In this document: positions 39,353-52,477 of the stretch, one piece after another | Layout of the letters: every line of letters begins with the position of its first letter | Position numbering within the stretch: position 1 is the stretch's first letter | Source of the DNA: Nocardioides sp. TRM66260-LWL | Lineage (GTDB): Bacteria > Actinomycetota > Actinomycetes > Propionibacteriales > Nocardioidaceae | Reading direction: 5' to 3' | DNA: 64,000 bases | Assembly (NCBI RefSeq): GCF_020075545.1 | Contig: NZ_JAIQZK010000001.1 | Coordinates: forward strand, 930,001 to 994,000 | The notes under the pieces: model-generated | What the model saw: the letters and a program-made list of their open reading frames with translations, nothing else | The model's database searches: none | What the model was told of the DNA's origin: nothing | Made by a program: the position numbers and the translations under genes

Positions 39353-39661
39353 ATGGTGCTGTTTCGTCGAATGCTCGGCGACGTGCTCCGCGATGAGCGG
39401 ATGCAGCGTGGCATGACCCTGCGCGAGGTCTCCGCCGAGGCCCGCGTGAGCCTCGGCTACATCTCCGAGATCGAGCGCGGTCAGAAGGAGGCGTCCTCCG
39501 AGCTGCTGGCCTCGCTGTGCTCCGCGCTGGGCGTGCCGCTCTCGTCGGTCCTCCGCTCGGTCTCCGACGCCGTAGCCACCGAGGAGCGTGCCGTCGCCGA
39601 GGCGCTCGGCGCCACGCCGATGCCGGTGCCGCGGGTCGAGCCCGTCGCCTCCGCCGCCTGA
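39353..39661 (+). CDS. clgR: ClgR family transcriptional regulator of proteolysis genes
   Basis: 102 residues from ATG 39353 with GAGGAGG upstream. Xre-type helix-turn-helix: LGDVLRDERMQRGMTLREVS, ARVSLGYISEIERGQKEASS, ELLASLCSALGVPLSSVL. ClgR activates clp protease and other stress genes in actinobacteria. The C-terminus ends in ASAA; from memory, terminal alanines of Streptomyces ClgR make it a Clp substrate, so the same feedback is plausible here. It stands alone, without the usual upstream cinA. Confidence 0.88.
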   Translation: MVLFRRMLGDVLRDERMQRGMTLREVSAEARVSLGYISEIERGQKEASSELLASLCSALGVPLSSVLRSVSDAVATEERAVAEALGATPMPVPRVEPVASAA

Positions 39662-39704
39662 TCGGCACCGGCCGACCGCGCGCGCGGATGGCCAGCCGCG
39701 CGGC

Positions 39705-40488
39705 TCAGGTCTGGCAGGTCGGACAGAAGTAGACGGTCCGCTCCTGACCCGCGGGGCCCTGCTGCTCGACCCGGATGCGTCCACCGCAGCGACGACACGG
39801 AGCCGTGTCGCGCCGGTAGACCCAGTGCCGCTCCCGGTCGCGCAGATCGCCGGTGGTGGTCTGGATCGCGCGCTCCTTGTTGAGGTCGAGCATCTGGCGT
39901 CCGCGGCGCACCATCCGCGGCAGCCGGTCGGCGATCTCGCCGACGGGGCGCATCGGGTGGACGCCGGAGACGAAGAGCAGCTCGGCGACGTACATGTTGC
40001 CCAGGCCGGCCAGGTTCCGCTGGTCGCGCAGGGCCTCGCCGATCGGACGCTCCGGGTCGGCGGTGAGTCGACGCAGGGCCTCCGCCTCGTCGAAGTCGCC
40101 GAGCAGGTCGGGGCCGAGATGGCCGATGGCACCCCCTTCGGCCGAGCGCGGGACGAGCTCGACCACCCCCAGCGAGAAGCCGACGGCGAGCACGCGATCG
40201 GCGCCGAGCACCACCCGGGCCTGGTGCTCGGGCCGCGACCAGGGCTGCCCGGGCCGGAAGAGGCGCCAGGAGCCCTCCATCCGCAGGTGGGTGTGGAGCG
40301 TCCAGGCGCCGAGGTCGTCGTGGTCGATGCGGGTGAGCAGGTGCTTGCCGTAGGACGCCGTGCCGCGGACGAGGCCGCCGACGAGGTCGACGGTGGCCAG
40401 GGACGGCACCCGCAGGTCGGTGCGGGTGAGCGTGCGGCCGGCGAGCCCGCGGTCGAGCAGCCGGGCCGCCCGGTAGACGGTGTCGCCC

Positions 40489-40496
<8 letters not shown>
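39705..40496 (-). CDS. Endonuclease VIII-like DNA glycosylase (Fpg/Nei family, Nei2 type)
   Basis: Excises oxidised bases from DNA and nicks the site. 263 residues from ATG 40496. The catalytic N-terminus is MPEGDTVYRAARLLDRGLAG with Pro2/Glu3, as in Nei rather than Fpg. The helix-two-turn-helix region includes DQRNLAGLGNMYVAELLF. The zinc finger is CRRCGGRI, VEQQGPAG, TVYFCPTC at the C-terminus (about 233-262). It overlaps the 3' end of lhr by 8 bases; lhr-nei2 adjacency is also found in mycobacteria (Rv3296-Rv3297). Confidence 0.92.
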
Positions 40497-45297
<4,801 letters not shown>

Positions 45298-45303
45298 CCG
45301 CCC

Positions 45304-45326
45304 ATCCTGACAAACGGCGCCGACAG
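45304..45326 (-). promoter_or_regulatory. lhr promoter with RecA-NDp-like architecture
   Basis: On the minus strand CTGTCGGCG (45326-45318), 8 bases, then CAGGAT (45309-45304), then 6 bases to the GTG at 45297. The 9-mer and the 8-base spacing are identical to those at recA. Confidence 0.5.
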
Positions 45327-45389
45327 TCCCGGTCGCCCATCCGGCGGGCTCGACCGCCCGCCGCGCGCGGACCTGGGAGGATGCGGCCC

Positions 45390-45947
45390 GTGATCACGCC
45401 GGACGTCAAGGACTGGACCTGGGTGCTCGAGCGCCCGTGCGCCGCGTGCGGCTACGACGCCGCCTCGGTCGCGCCGCACCAGATCGCTCCGCTCGTGCGC
45501 GCGAACCGTGACGCCTGGCTGCGGGTGCTGGCTCGCCCCGAGGACGCCGTGCGTCGACGGCCGCGCCCGGACGTGTGGTCGCCGCTGGAGTACGCCTGTC
45601 ACGTGCGCGACGTCCACGAGGTCTTCGCCGGGCGCGTGCGGCGGATGCTGGCCGAGGACGCGCCGGCCTTCGCCAACTGGGACCAGGACGCCACGGCCGT
45701 CGAGCGCGAGTACGCGGCCGACGACCCCGCCCGGGTGGCCACCGCGCTCGCCGCCGGCGCCGAGCGGCTCGCCGCGCTCTACGACGGCATGGACGACGAG
45801 GACCGCGCGCGCCCGGGGCTGCGCAGCGACGGCAGCGCCTTCACCCTCGCCAGCCTCGGCCTCTACCTGCTGCACGACCTCGAGCACCACCTGGTCGACG
45901 TGGGGGAGCCCCGCGCCGGCGCGAGGGCCGAGGGCGCCCCGGCATGA
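45390..45947 (+). CDS. DinB family protein
   Basis: 185 residues from GTG 45390; GGGAGG lies 9 bases upstream, whereas the ATG at 45381 directly abuts it. A four-helix DinB/YfiT-type bundle with the histidine metal ligands in SPLEYACHVRDVHEVF and YLLHDLEHHLVDVGE and the region NWDQDATAVEREYA. The family binds a divalent metal and includes thiol-dependent (mycothiol) transferases. The exact reaction is not known. It is the first gene of a run with DUF3046 and the phosphorylase, divergent from lhr. Confidence 0.87.
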   Translation: MITPDVKDWTWVLERPCAACGYDAASVAPHQIAPLVRANRDAWLRVLARPEDAVRRRPRPDVWSPLEYACHVRDVHEVFAGRVRRMLAEDAPAFANWDQDATAVEREYAADDPARVATALAAGAERLAALYDGMDDEDRARPGLRSDGSAFTLASLGLYLLHDLEHHLVDVGEPRAGARAEGAPA

Positions 45948-45954
45948 TGGCCCG

Positions 45955-46149
45955 GTGAGGCACACCGAGTTCTGGGCCCGGCTCGAGCACGCCGTCGGCG
46001 CCGGGTACGCCCCGACGTGGGCGTCCATGCACGTCATGGCGTCCCTGGGCGGCCGCACCGCCCAGCAGGCCCTCGATGCCGGCGTGGCGCCCAAGGAGGT
46101 CTGGGCGGCCGTGTGGGAGGCCCTCGACCTCCCCGCGAGCGAGCGCTGA
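45955..46149 (+). CDS. DUF3046 family protein
   Basis: 64 residues from GTG 45955, preceded by CATGAT ending 6 bases upstream. Sequence marks HTEFWARLEHAVGAGYAPTW, DAGVAPKEVWAAVWEALDLP match DUF3046, a tiny actinobacterial family that regularly stands just before recA-recX. Function unknown. Here a phosphorylase gene lies between it and recA. Confidence 0.9.
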   Translation: MRHTEFWARLEHAVGAGYAPTWASMHVMASLGGRTAQQALDAGVAPKEVWAAVWEALDLPASER

Positions 46150-46157
46150 GCCCCTGG

Positions 46158-46163
46158 CAGGCT
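46158..46163 (+). promoter_or_regulatory. -10-like hexamer of the MTA-phosphorylase-like gene
   Basis: CAGGCT ends 6 bases before the ATG at 46170. Confidence 0.4.
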
Positions 46164-46169
46164 GGGCCC

Positions 46170-46979
46170 ATGAGCGCCCCCTCGTCCGCCCGCGCCGACG
46201 TCGCCGTCATCGGCGGCACCGGCTTCTACTCCTTCCTCGACGGCGGTGCCGAGGAGGTGCAGGTCGACACGCCCTACGGCCCGACGTCGGCGCCGATCTC
46301 GCTGGGCGAGGTCGCCGGACGCCGGGTGGCGTTCCTGCCCCGCCACGGCCGCCACCACGACTTCCCGCCGCACGCGGTGCCCTACCGCGCGAACCTGTGG
46401 GCGCTGGCGTCCCTCGGCGTGCGCCAGGTGCTCGCGCCGTGCGCGGTCGGCGGCCTGCGTCCCGAGGTGGCGCCGGGCGACGTCGTCGTGCCCGACCAGC
46501 TGGTCGACCGCACGCACCGACGCGTGTCGAGCTATGTCGAGAGCGGCGCGATCCACCTGCCCTTCGCCGATCCCTACTGCCCCGGCGTGCGCCGCGCGGT
46601 GCTCGACGCCGACCCGGGCCTGCGCGACGGCGGCACGATGGTGGTCATCGAGGGCCCGCGCTTCTCCACCCGGGCCGAGTCGCAGGCCTACGCCGCCAGC
46701 GGCTGGACGCTGATCAACATGACCGGCCACCCCGAGGCGCCGCTGGCCCGCGAGCTCGGGCTCTGCTACGCCGCGATCGCGCTGGTCACCGACATGGACG
46801 CCGGGGCCGAGACCGGCGAGGGCGTCGACCAGGAGGCCGTGTTCGCCCTCTTCCGCGCCAACCTGGAGCGCCTCACCGGGCTGCTCGCCTCGGCCGTGGC
46901 GGGCCTGCCGGACCCGAGCGGCTGCTCGTGCTCGACCTGGGCCGAGGGCCTCGACCTGCCGTACCTGCCGCCGGCCTGA
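46170..46979 (+). CDS. S-methyl-5'-thioadenosine/thioinosine or purine nucleoside phosphorylase
   Basis: 269 residues from ATG 46170. Trimeric PNP/MTAP family: IGGTGFYSFLDGG (phosphate site, about 12-24), LPRHGRHHDFPPHAVPYRAN split over residues 52-71, EGPRFSTRAESQAY and INMTGHPEAPLARELGLCYA with the base-binding NMT. The NMTGHPEA form differs from the NMTTVPE of standard MTA phosphorylases and is common in actinobacterial and Pseudomonas-type relatives that prefer thioinosine or 6-oxopurines, so the substrate is left open. It serves methionine salvage or purine salvage. Confidence 0.88.
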   Translation: MSAPSSARADVAVIGGTGFYSFLDGGAEEVQVDTPYGPTSAPISLGEVAGRRVAFLPRHGRHHDFPPHAVPYRANLWALASLGVRQVLAPCAVGGLRPEVAPGDVVVPDQLVDRTHRRVSSYVESGAIHLPFADPYCPGVRRAVLDADPGLRDGGTMVVIEGPRFSTRAESQAYAASGWTLINMTGHPEAPLARELGLCYAAIALVTDMDAGAETGEGVDQEAVFALFRANLERLTGLLASAVAGLPDPSGCSCSTWAEGLDLPYLPPA

Positions 46980-47004
46980 GATCCCCGGCGCGTCGCGCTC
47001 GGCG

Positions 47005-47027
47005 TCGAACAGGTGTTCACCTACAGT
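47005..47027 (+). promoter_or_regulatory. LexA-like SOS box and -10 upstream of recA
   Basis: TCGAACAGGTGTTCAC (47005-47020) matches the actinobacterial box TCGAAC-N4-GTTCGA except in the last two bases. A -10-like TACAGT follows at 47022-47027, so bound LexA would block it. Confidence 0.75.
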
Positions 47028-47088
47028 GGTGGTCCACAGGCGACGTGCCGACGCCGTCCTCCCCAGATCGCGATCCGGGGCTCCGAGA

Positions 47089-47111
47089 CTGTCGGCGGTC
47101 TGACCTAGCGT
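47089..47111 (+). promoter_or_regulatory. RecA-NDp (PafBC-type) promoter of recA
   Basis: CTGTCGGCG (47089-47097), 8 bases, then TAGCGT (47106-47111). The published mycobacterial DNA-damage consensus is TTGTCRGTG-N8-TANNNT; spacing is exact and two bases differ. Transcription would start about 55 bases before the recA ATG. Confidence 0.65.
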
Positions 47112-47174
47112 CCACGACGACGAGAACAGACCCCGTCGGGCGGCTCCGCCCGAGAGATCCACCGAGGAGACACC

Positions 47175-48230
<1,056 letters not shown>

Positions 48231-48241
48231 GTCGCCCGGCG

Positions 48242-48967
48242 ATGACGAACGGCAGCCGCGACGCCTGGCGCGACGAGCGTCCCGCGCCCGCGTGGCTGGG
48301 CGACGTGGCTGCCGGCGTCGAGGCCTGGACCCAGGGCGCGGCCCCGTCGACCGGCGAACCGGATCGCGAGCGGTCCAGCGGCAAGCGCAGCCGCTCCGGG
48401 GGCTCGTCCAGCGCGCGTGGAGGCCGGCGGGCCTCGCCCCCGCCGGACGATCCGGCTCGGCTCGGTCCGGAGGCCGATCCCGAGTCGGTGGCGCGCACCA
48501 TCCTGCTCGACCAGCTCACGGGTCGGGCTCGGAGTCGTCGCGAGCTGGCCGACAAGCTCGCGTCCCGCGAGGTGCCCGACGACGTGGCCGCCCGTCTGCT
48601 CGACCGGTTCGAGGAGGTGGGGCTGGTCGACGACGCCGCGTTCACCCGGCTCTGGGTCTCGGCGCGAGGCGCCGGCACGAGCCGGGGCCTGGCCCGGCGT
48701 GCGCTCGCCTCCGAGTTGCGGCGCAAGGGTGTGGCCGACGAGGTGGTCCGCGACGCCCTCGAGGAGGTCGAGGACGATGACGAGCACGCCACGGCGACGG
48801 CCCTCGTCGAGCGGCGGCTCCGCTCGCTCCAGCGGGTCGACGACGCCACCGCGGCGCGACGGCTCGTCGGCATGCTCGCCCGCAAGGGCTATCCCGCCGG
48901 TCTCTGCCACCGGGTGGTGCGCGAGGTGCTCGCCGAGGCCCGCCGCGACGTCCCCGACGATCTCTGA
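48242..48967 (+). CDS. recX: RecX regulatory protein
   Basis: Modulates RecA filament growth. 241 residues from ATG 48242. The first 75 residues are a disordered Ser/Arg/Pro-rich extension (GKRSRSGGSSSARGGRRAS) absent from short RecX proteins; the three-helix repeats follow: SVARTILLDQLTGRARSRREL, VPDDVAARLLDRFEEVGLVDD and FTRLWVSARGAGTSRGLARRAL. Co-transcribed with recA. The last ten bases including the stop are tandemly duplicated. Confidence 0.93.
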   Translation: MTNGSRDAWRDERPAPAWLGDVAAGVEAWTQGAAPSTGEPDRERSSGKRSRSGGSSSARGGRRASPPPDDPARLGPEADPESVARTILLDQLTGRARSRRELADKLASREVPDDVAARLLDRFEEVGLVDDAAFTRLWVSARGAGTSRGLARRALASELRRKGVADEVVRDALEEVEDDDEHATATALVERRLRSLQRVDDATAARRLVGMLARKGYPAGLCHRVVREVLAEARRDVPDDL

Positions 48968-48975
48968 CGATCTCT
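48956..48975 (+). repeat. 10-bp tandem duplication at the recX stop
   Basis: GACGATCTCT occurs twice in direct succession (48956-48965, 48966-48975), each followed by GA, so the stop context GACGATCTCTGA is repeated just downstream. Probably a replication-slippage duplication. Confidence 0.8.
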
Positions 48976-49022
48976 GACCGAGGGCAGCCGGACCCGGCTC
49001 GACGGCGTCGCGGCTGGACCGC

Positions 49023-49028
49023 CAGAAT
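49023..49028 (+). promoter_or_regulatory. -10-like hexamer of the phosphoribosyltransferase gene
   Basis: CAGAAT ends 6 bases before the GTG at 49035. Confidence 0.4.
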
Positions 49029-49034
49029 GCGTCC

Positions 49035-49529
49035 GTGGCCGACGAGCGCGAGATCCTCTCCTACGAGCTGTTCGGCGGGGCGGTCCGCGATCTCGCCCAG
49101 CAGGTGGTCGACTCGGGCTACGAGCCCGACCTGGTGCTCGCGATCGCCCGCGGCGGGCTCGGCCTCGCCATGGGGCTCGGGTACGCGCTCGACGTGAAGA
49201 ACCTCTCGACGGTCAACGTCGAGTTCTACACCGGCGTCGACGAGCGCCTCGACGTACCGATCATGCTGCCGCCGACGCCCGCGGCGGTCGACCTCTCCGG
49301 TCTGAAGGTGCTGATCGCCGACGACGTCGCCGACTCGGGCCGCACGCTGGAGATCGTCCAGGAGTTCTGCGCCGGGCACGTCGCCGAGGCGCGCACCGCG
49401 GTGATCTACGAGAAGCCGTGGTCGGTGGTGAAGCCCGACTACGCCTGGCGCCGCACCGACCGCTGGATCAACTTCCCCTGGTCCACCGAGCCGCCCCTCG
49501 TGCGGCGCTCGACGGTCGTCGATGCCTGA
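49035..49529 (+). CDS. Phosphoribosyltransferase (xanthine/guanine type)
   Basis: 164 residues from GTG 49035. The PRPP-binding motif is VLIADDVADSGRTLEIVQ (about 96-113) and an upstream AIARGGLGLAMGLGYAL forms the pyrophosphate loop. The overall pattern, with WINFPWSTEPP at the C-terminus, resembles xanthine-guanine phosphoribosyltransferases used in purine salvage or secondary pathways. It overlaps the HipA-like kinase by 8 bases, so the two are translated together, which suggests a shared role not known to me. Confidence 0.85.
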   Translation: MADEREILSYELFGGAVRDLAQQVVDSGYEPDLVLAIARGGLGLAMGLGYALDVKNLSTVNVEFYTGVDERLDVPIMLPPTPAAVDLSGLKVLIADDVADSGRTLEIVQEFCAGHVAEARTAVIYEKPWSVVKPDYAWRRTDRWINFPWSTEPPLVRRSTVVDA

Positions 49530-50313
49530 GCACCCGGCGCTCCCGCCGCTGCCGTTGATCGAGGTCACGCGCTACGTCACCCCGCTGCGTGAGGGCGGCA
49601 GCCTGCCCGGCGTGGTCGAGGCGGAGGACCTCGGCACCTACGTCTGCAAGTTCCGCGGGGCGGGGCAGGGCGTGCGGGTCCTCGTCGCCGAGGTGATCGT
49701 CAGCGGGCTCGCCGAGCTGCTCGGCCTGCGCACGCCGCGGCTGGCCGTCCTCGAGCTCCCCGCCGATCTCGCCCGCTACGAGGCGGACGAGGAGGTCCAG
49801 GACCTCCTCGTGGCGAGCGTCGGTCGCAACCTCGGGATCGACTTCCTGCCCGGCGCGTTCGGCTACGACGGTTCCGTCGCGGTCGAGCCCTCGCGCGAGG
49901 CCGCGACCGTGCTCTGGCTCGACGCGTTCTGCGCAAACGTCGACCGCTCGTGGCGCAACCCGAACCTGCTGGTCTGGCACGGCGCGCTCTGGGTCATCGA
50001 CCACGGCGCGAGCCTCTACTTCCACCATGGCTGGGCCGGCGGGGTCACGGATCCCGCCCGGTTCGCCGCGCAGCGCTGGAGCGCGGACGACCACGTCCTC
50101 GCAGCGGCTGCGCCGCTGCTGGGGGAGATCGACGAGTCCGTCGGTCCGCTGCTGACGCAGGACGCGCTGGAGCGCGTGGTCGCCCGCGTGCCGGACGCGT
50201 GGCTCGAGCCGGTGCCGGGCGCGGAGACGCCGGCCGCGCTGCGCGAGGCCTACGTCGCGTTCCTGACGGCCCGGCTCGGCACGCGCCAGTGGCTCCCGGG
50301 AGCGGCGGGATGA
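49522..50313 (+). CDS. HipA-like kinase
   Basis: 263 residues from ATG 49522. A short member of the HipA/PI3K-like kinase group: the nucleotide-binding lysine in GTYVCKFRGAGQG (about residue 42), AEVIVSGLAELLGLRTPR, the catalytic loop FCANVDRSWRNPNLLVW (aspartate about 140) and the metal-binding VIDHGASLYF. It lacks the N-terminal subdomain of classical HipA toxins. No HipB-like repressor is adjacent; the partner is a DUF3037 protein overlapping by 4 bases. The pair recurs in bacteria; substrate and role are unknown. Confidence 0.85.
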   Translation: MPEHPALPPLPLIEVTRYVTPLREGGSLPGVVEAEDLGTYVCKFRGAGQGVRVLVAEVIVSGLAELLGLRTPRLAVLELPADLARYEADEEVQDLLVASVGRNLGIDFLPGAFGYDGSVAVEPSREAATVLWLDAFCANVDRSWRNPNLLVWHGALWVIDHGASLYFHHGWAGGVTDPARFAAQRWSADDHVLAAAAPLLGEIDESVGPLLTQDALERVVARVPDAWLEPVPGAETPAALREAYVAFLTARLGTRQWLPGAAG

Positions 50314-50777
50314 CCGCCGTGGACCCGGCGTCGCCGGCAGGCGTCGTCACGCGCCACCCGTACCAGTACGTCGTGTTGCGCTGCGTGCCGCGGGTGGAGC
50401 GCGAGGAGTTCGTGAACGTCGGCGTCGTCGTGTTCTGCCATGCGACCGATCACCTGGTCGTGGCCTGGCACCTCGACGAGCACCGGCTCAGCGCGCTGGC
50501 ACCCGGCCTGGAGCTCGGCCAGGTGCGCGCCGCGCTGGACTTCGTCGACGCGGTGTGTGCGGCCGATCCGCGCGCGGGTGCCGTGGCCGGCGAGCCGGTG
50601 AGTCGTCGTTTCGGGTTCCTCAAGGCGCCGCGCAGCACGGTGCTGCAGCCGGGCCCGGTCCACGGCGGGCTGTCCGAGCGCCCCGACGGCGAGGCGCGGC
50701 GGCTGCTGGCCCGGCTCGTGCTGCCGGACGCCCCGCGCGCTCAGACCGGGACGAGCTCCACCGCGCCCACGGCGTAG
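50310..50777 (+). CDS. DUF3037 family protein
   Basis: 155 residues from ATG 50310, overlapping the kinase stop by 4 bases. The DUF3037 core is YQYVVLRCVPRVEREEFVNV, GVVVFCHATDHLVVAWHLDE and the later RRFGFLKAPRSTVLQPGPVHGGL. DUF3037 genes are typically next to HipA-like kinases. Function unknown; it may be the substrate or regulator of the kinase. Its last 37 bases overlap the 3' end of the convergent chelatase gene. Confidence 0.87.
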   Translation: MTAVDPASPAGVVTRHPYQYVVLRCVPRVEREEFVNVGVVVFCHATDHLVVAWHLDEHRLSALAPGLELGQVRAALDFVDAVCAADPRAGAVAGEPVSRRFGFLKAPRSTVLQPGPVHGGLSERPDGEARRLLARLVLPDAPRAQTGTSSTAPTA

Positions 50778-51484
50778 CGGGCGAGGATGGTCCGGGCGAC
50801 GACCGGGTGGGCGCCCATCGGCTCGGCGACGGCGATCGCGCCGGCCTCCAGGGCGAGCTCGCTGGCGCGGTCGGGCAGGAAGCCCGGCGCGAGGAACAGC
50901 GAGGCGACGGCGATGTGCCGCCGACCCTCGCCGCGGAAGGCGCGGACGGCCTCGCCGGCGGCCGGCGGGGCGGCGGAGGCGTAGGCGGCGGTGACGGGCA
51001 GCCGGTGGTGCGTGCCCCAGACCCGGGCCAGCCGGGCCACGGCCTGGTTGGCGAGCGGGTCGCTGGAGCCCGCCGCGGTCAGCACCAGCGCGTCGAGCTC
51101 GCGGACGCGGGACGCGGCGAGCGCCTCGCGCATCCGGACGTCGAGCACCTCGAGGAAGCAGGTCTCGAGACCGAGGATCGAGGTCGCGCGGATCTGCAGG
51201 TGCGGGTGCCGCTCGGTGGCGGCGGCGATGGCCTGCGGCACGTCGATGCGCGCGTGGTAGGACTCGGTGAGCAGGAGCGGCACGACGACGATCTCGTCGT
51301 GTCCGGCCCGGACGAGCCGGTCGACGACGGTCTGGAACGCCGGCTTGGAGAGATCGAGGAACGCCAGCTCGATGCGCAGGTCGGGGCGCAGGGCGCGGGC
51401 CTCGGCGACGAGCGCCGTGTAGGCGGCGGCCGAGCGGGGGTCCCGGCTGCCGTGGGCGAGGGCCACGAGTGCGGGAGCAGCCAT
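50741..51484 (-). CDS. Sirohydrochlorin chelatase (CbiX-type)
   Basis: Inserts ferrous iron (or cobalt) into sirohydrochlorin. 247 residues from ATG 51484, preceded by GAGAGG. Two CbiX-like halves: LVALAHGSRDPRSAAAYTAL with the metal-site histidine (residue 11), FLDLSKPAFQ, VVVPLLLTESYHARIDVPQA with the second histidine (about residue 76), then a second-half ALVLTAAGSSDPLANQAV. It lies 49 bases downstream of cysH in the sulfur operon, so it most likely makes siroheme for the sulfite reductase. Confidence 0.9.
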   Translation of the reverse strand: MAAPALVALAHGSRDPRSAAAYTALVAEARALRPDLRIELAFLDLSKPAFQTVVDRLVRAGHDEIVVVPLLLTESYHARIDVPQAIAAATERHPHLQIRATSILGLETCFLEVLDVRMREALAASRVRELDALVLTAAGSSDPLANQAVARLARVWGTHHRLPVTAAYASAAPPAAGEAVRAFRGEGRRHIAVASLFLAPGFLPDRASELALEAGAIAVAEPMGAHPVVARTILARYAVGAVELVPV

Positions 51485-51533
51485 GGTGGGGGTTCCTCTC
51501 TGGGATGGAGCGCGGCGCGTCGGAGTCGGCGAC

Positions 51534-52277
51534 TCAGACGTGGATGCCGCACTCGGTCTTGTTCGTGCCGGCCCAGCGGCCGCTACGGGGGTCGTCGCCG
51601 GGGGCGACGCGGCGGGTGCAGGGGGCGCACCCGATCGACGGGTAGCCGTCGTAGACCAGCGGGTTGACCAGCACGCCGTTGTCGACGATGTACTGCTCGA
51701 CCTGCTCGTCGGTCCAGCGGGCGATGGGGGAGACCTTCACCTTCTGCTTCTTCGCGTCCCACCCGATCACCGGCGCGATGACCCGGTTGCGGGTCTCCGA
51801 GCGACGCAGGCCGGTGGCCCAGGCGTCGTAGCCGTCGAGCGAGCGGGCGAGCGGCTCGACCTTGCGCAGCGCGCAGCACAGGTCGGGGTCGGTGCGGTAG
51901 AGCTCGGGGCCGTACTGCGCGTCCTGCTCGGCCACGCTCTGCACGGGGGTGATCGTGATGAGGTTGACCGGCAGCGTCGCCTCGACGGCGTCCCGGGTGC
52001 CGATGGTCTCGACGAAGTGGTAGCCGGTGTCGAGGAAGACCACGTCGATGTCCGGCACGACGCTGGAGGCCAGGTGCGCGAGCACGGCGTCGCCCATCGA
52101 GGACGTGACGCAGAACCGCTCGCCGAAGGTGGCCGCGGCCCACTCGATGATGGTCTCGGCGGGCGCGAGCTCGAGCTCGGCGCCCCAGTGGCTGACGAGG
52201 TCGCGGAGCTCCTCGGGCGAGCGGCCCTCGGTGTCGGTGCCGCGGTACGCGCGGGCGGCCTGGGTGGTGCTGATCAT
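51534..52277 (-). CDS. cysH: Phosphoadenylyl-/adenylyl-sulfate reductase
   Basis: Reduces activated sulfate to sulfite. 247 residues from ATG 52277 (GGAGGGGG upstream). The substrate loop SSMGDAVLAHLA, the redox cysteine in TECGIHV at the C-terminus and the cysteine pairs LCCALRKVEPL and GCAPCTRRV are all present. The CC...CXXC set binds a [4Fe-4S] cluster, so the enzyme probably uses APS directly rather than PAPS. It overlaps the zinc-ribbon gene by 4 bases. No cysD/cysN/cysC is in the window. Confidence 0.94.
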   Translation of the reverse strand: MISTTQAARAYRGTDTEGRSPEELRDLVSHWGAELELAPAETIIEWAAATFGERFCVTSSMGDAVLAHLASSVVPDIDVVFLDTGYHFVETIGTRDAVEATLPVNLITITPVQSVAEQDAQYGPELYRTDPDLCCALRKVEPLARSLDGYDAWATGLRRSETRNRVIAPVIGWDAKKQKVKVSPIARWTDEQVEQYIVDNGVLVNPLVYDGYPSIGCAPCTRRVAPGDDPRSGRWAGTNKTECGIHV

Positions 52278-52477
52278 CGGTTGTCCCCCTCCGTAGCGGT
52301 GGCGGCGCTGGGACGGAGGAGCCCCAGCAGCCGGAGGGAGAAGGCCCGCAGACAGGCCCGGCATTCCCAGCTCCCGTGAGGGGAGGAGACCTCACCGGAC
52401 TCCGAGACCACCTCGTGCGGGCGCAGGTCCTCGTCCCCGCAGAAGGGGCAGTGGAAGGGGACGGCGCGACCGCTCAC
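52274..52477 (-). CDS. Small zinc-ribbon protein of the sulfur operon
   Basis: 67 residues from GTG 52477, wedged between nirA and cysH with 4-base overlaps on both sides. The cysteine pairs CPFCGDEDLRPHEVV and WECRACLRAFSLRLLG form a probable zinc ribbon. From memory, Streptomyces sulfite reductase clusters also have a small ORF at this place. Its role is unknown; coupling to both enzymes suggests an accessory function such as cluster delivery or regulation. Confidence 0.8.
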   Translation of the reverse strand: MSGRAVPFHCPFCGDEDLRPHEVVSESGEVSSPHGSWECRACLRAFSLRLLGLLRPSAATATEGDNR

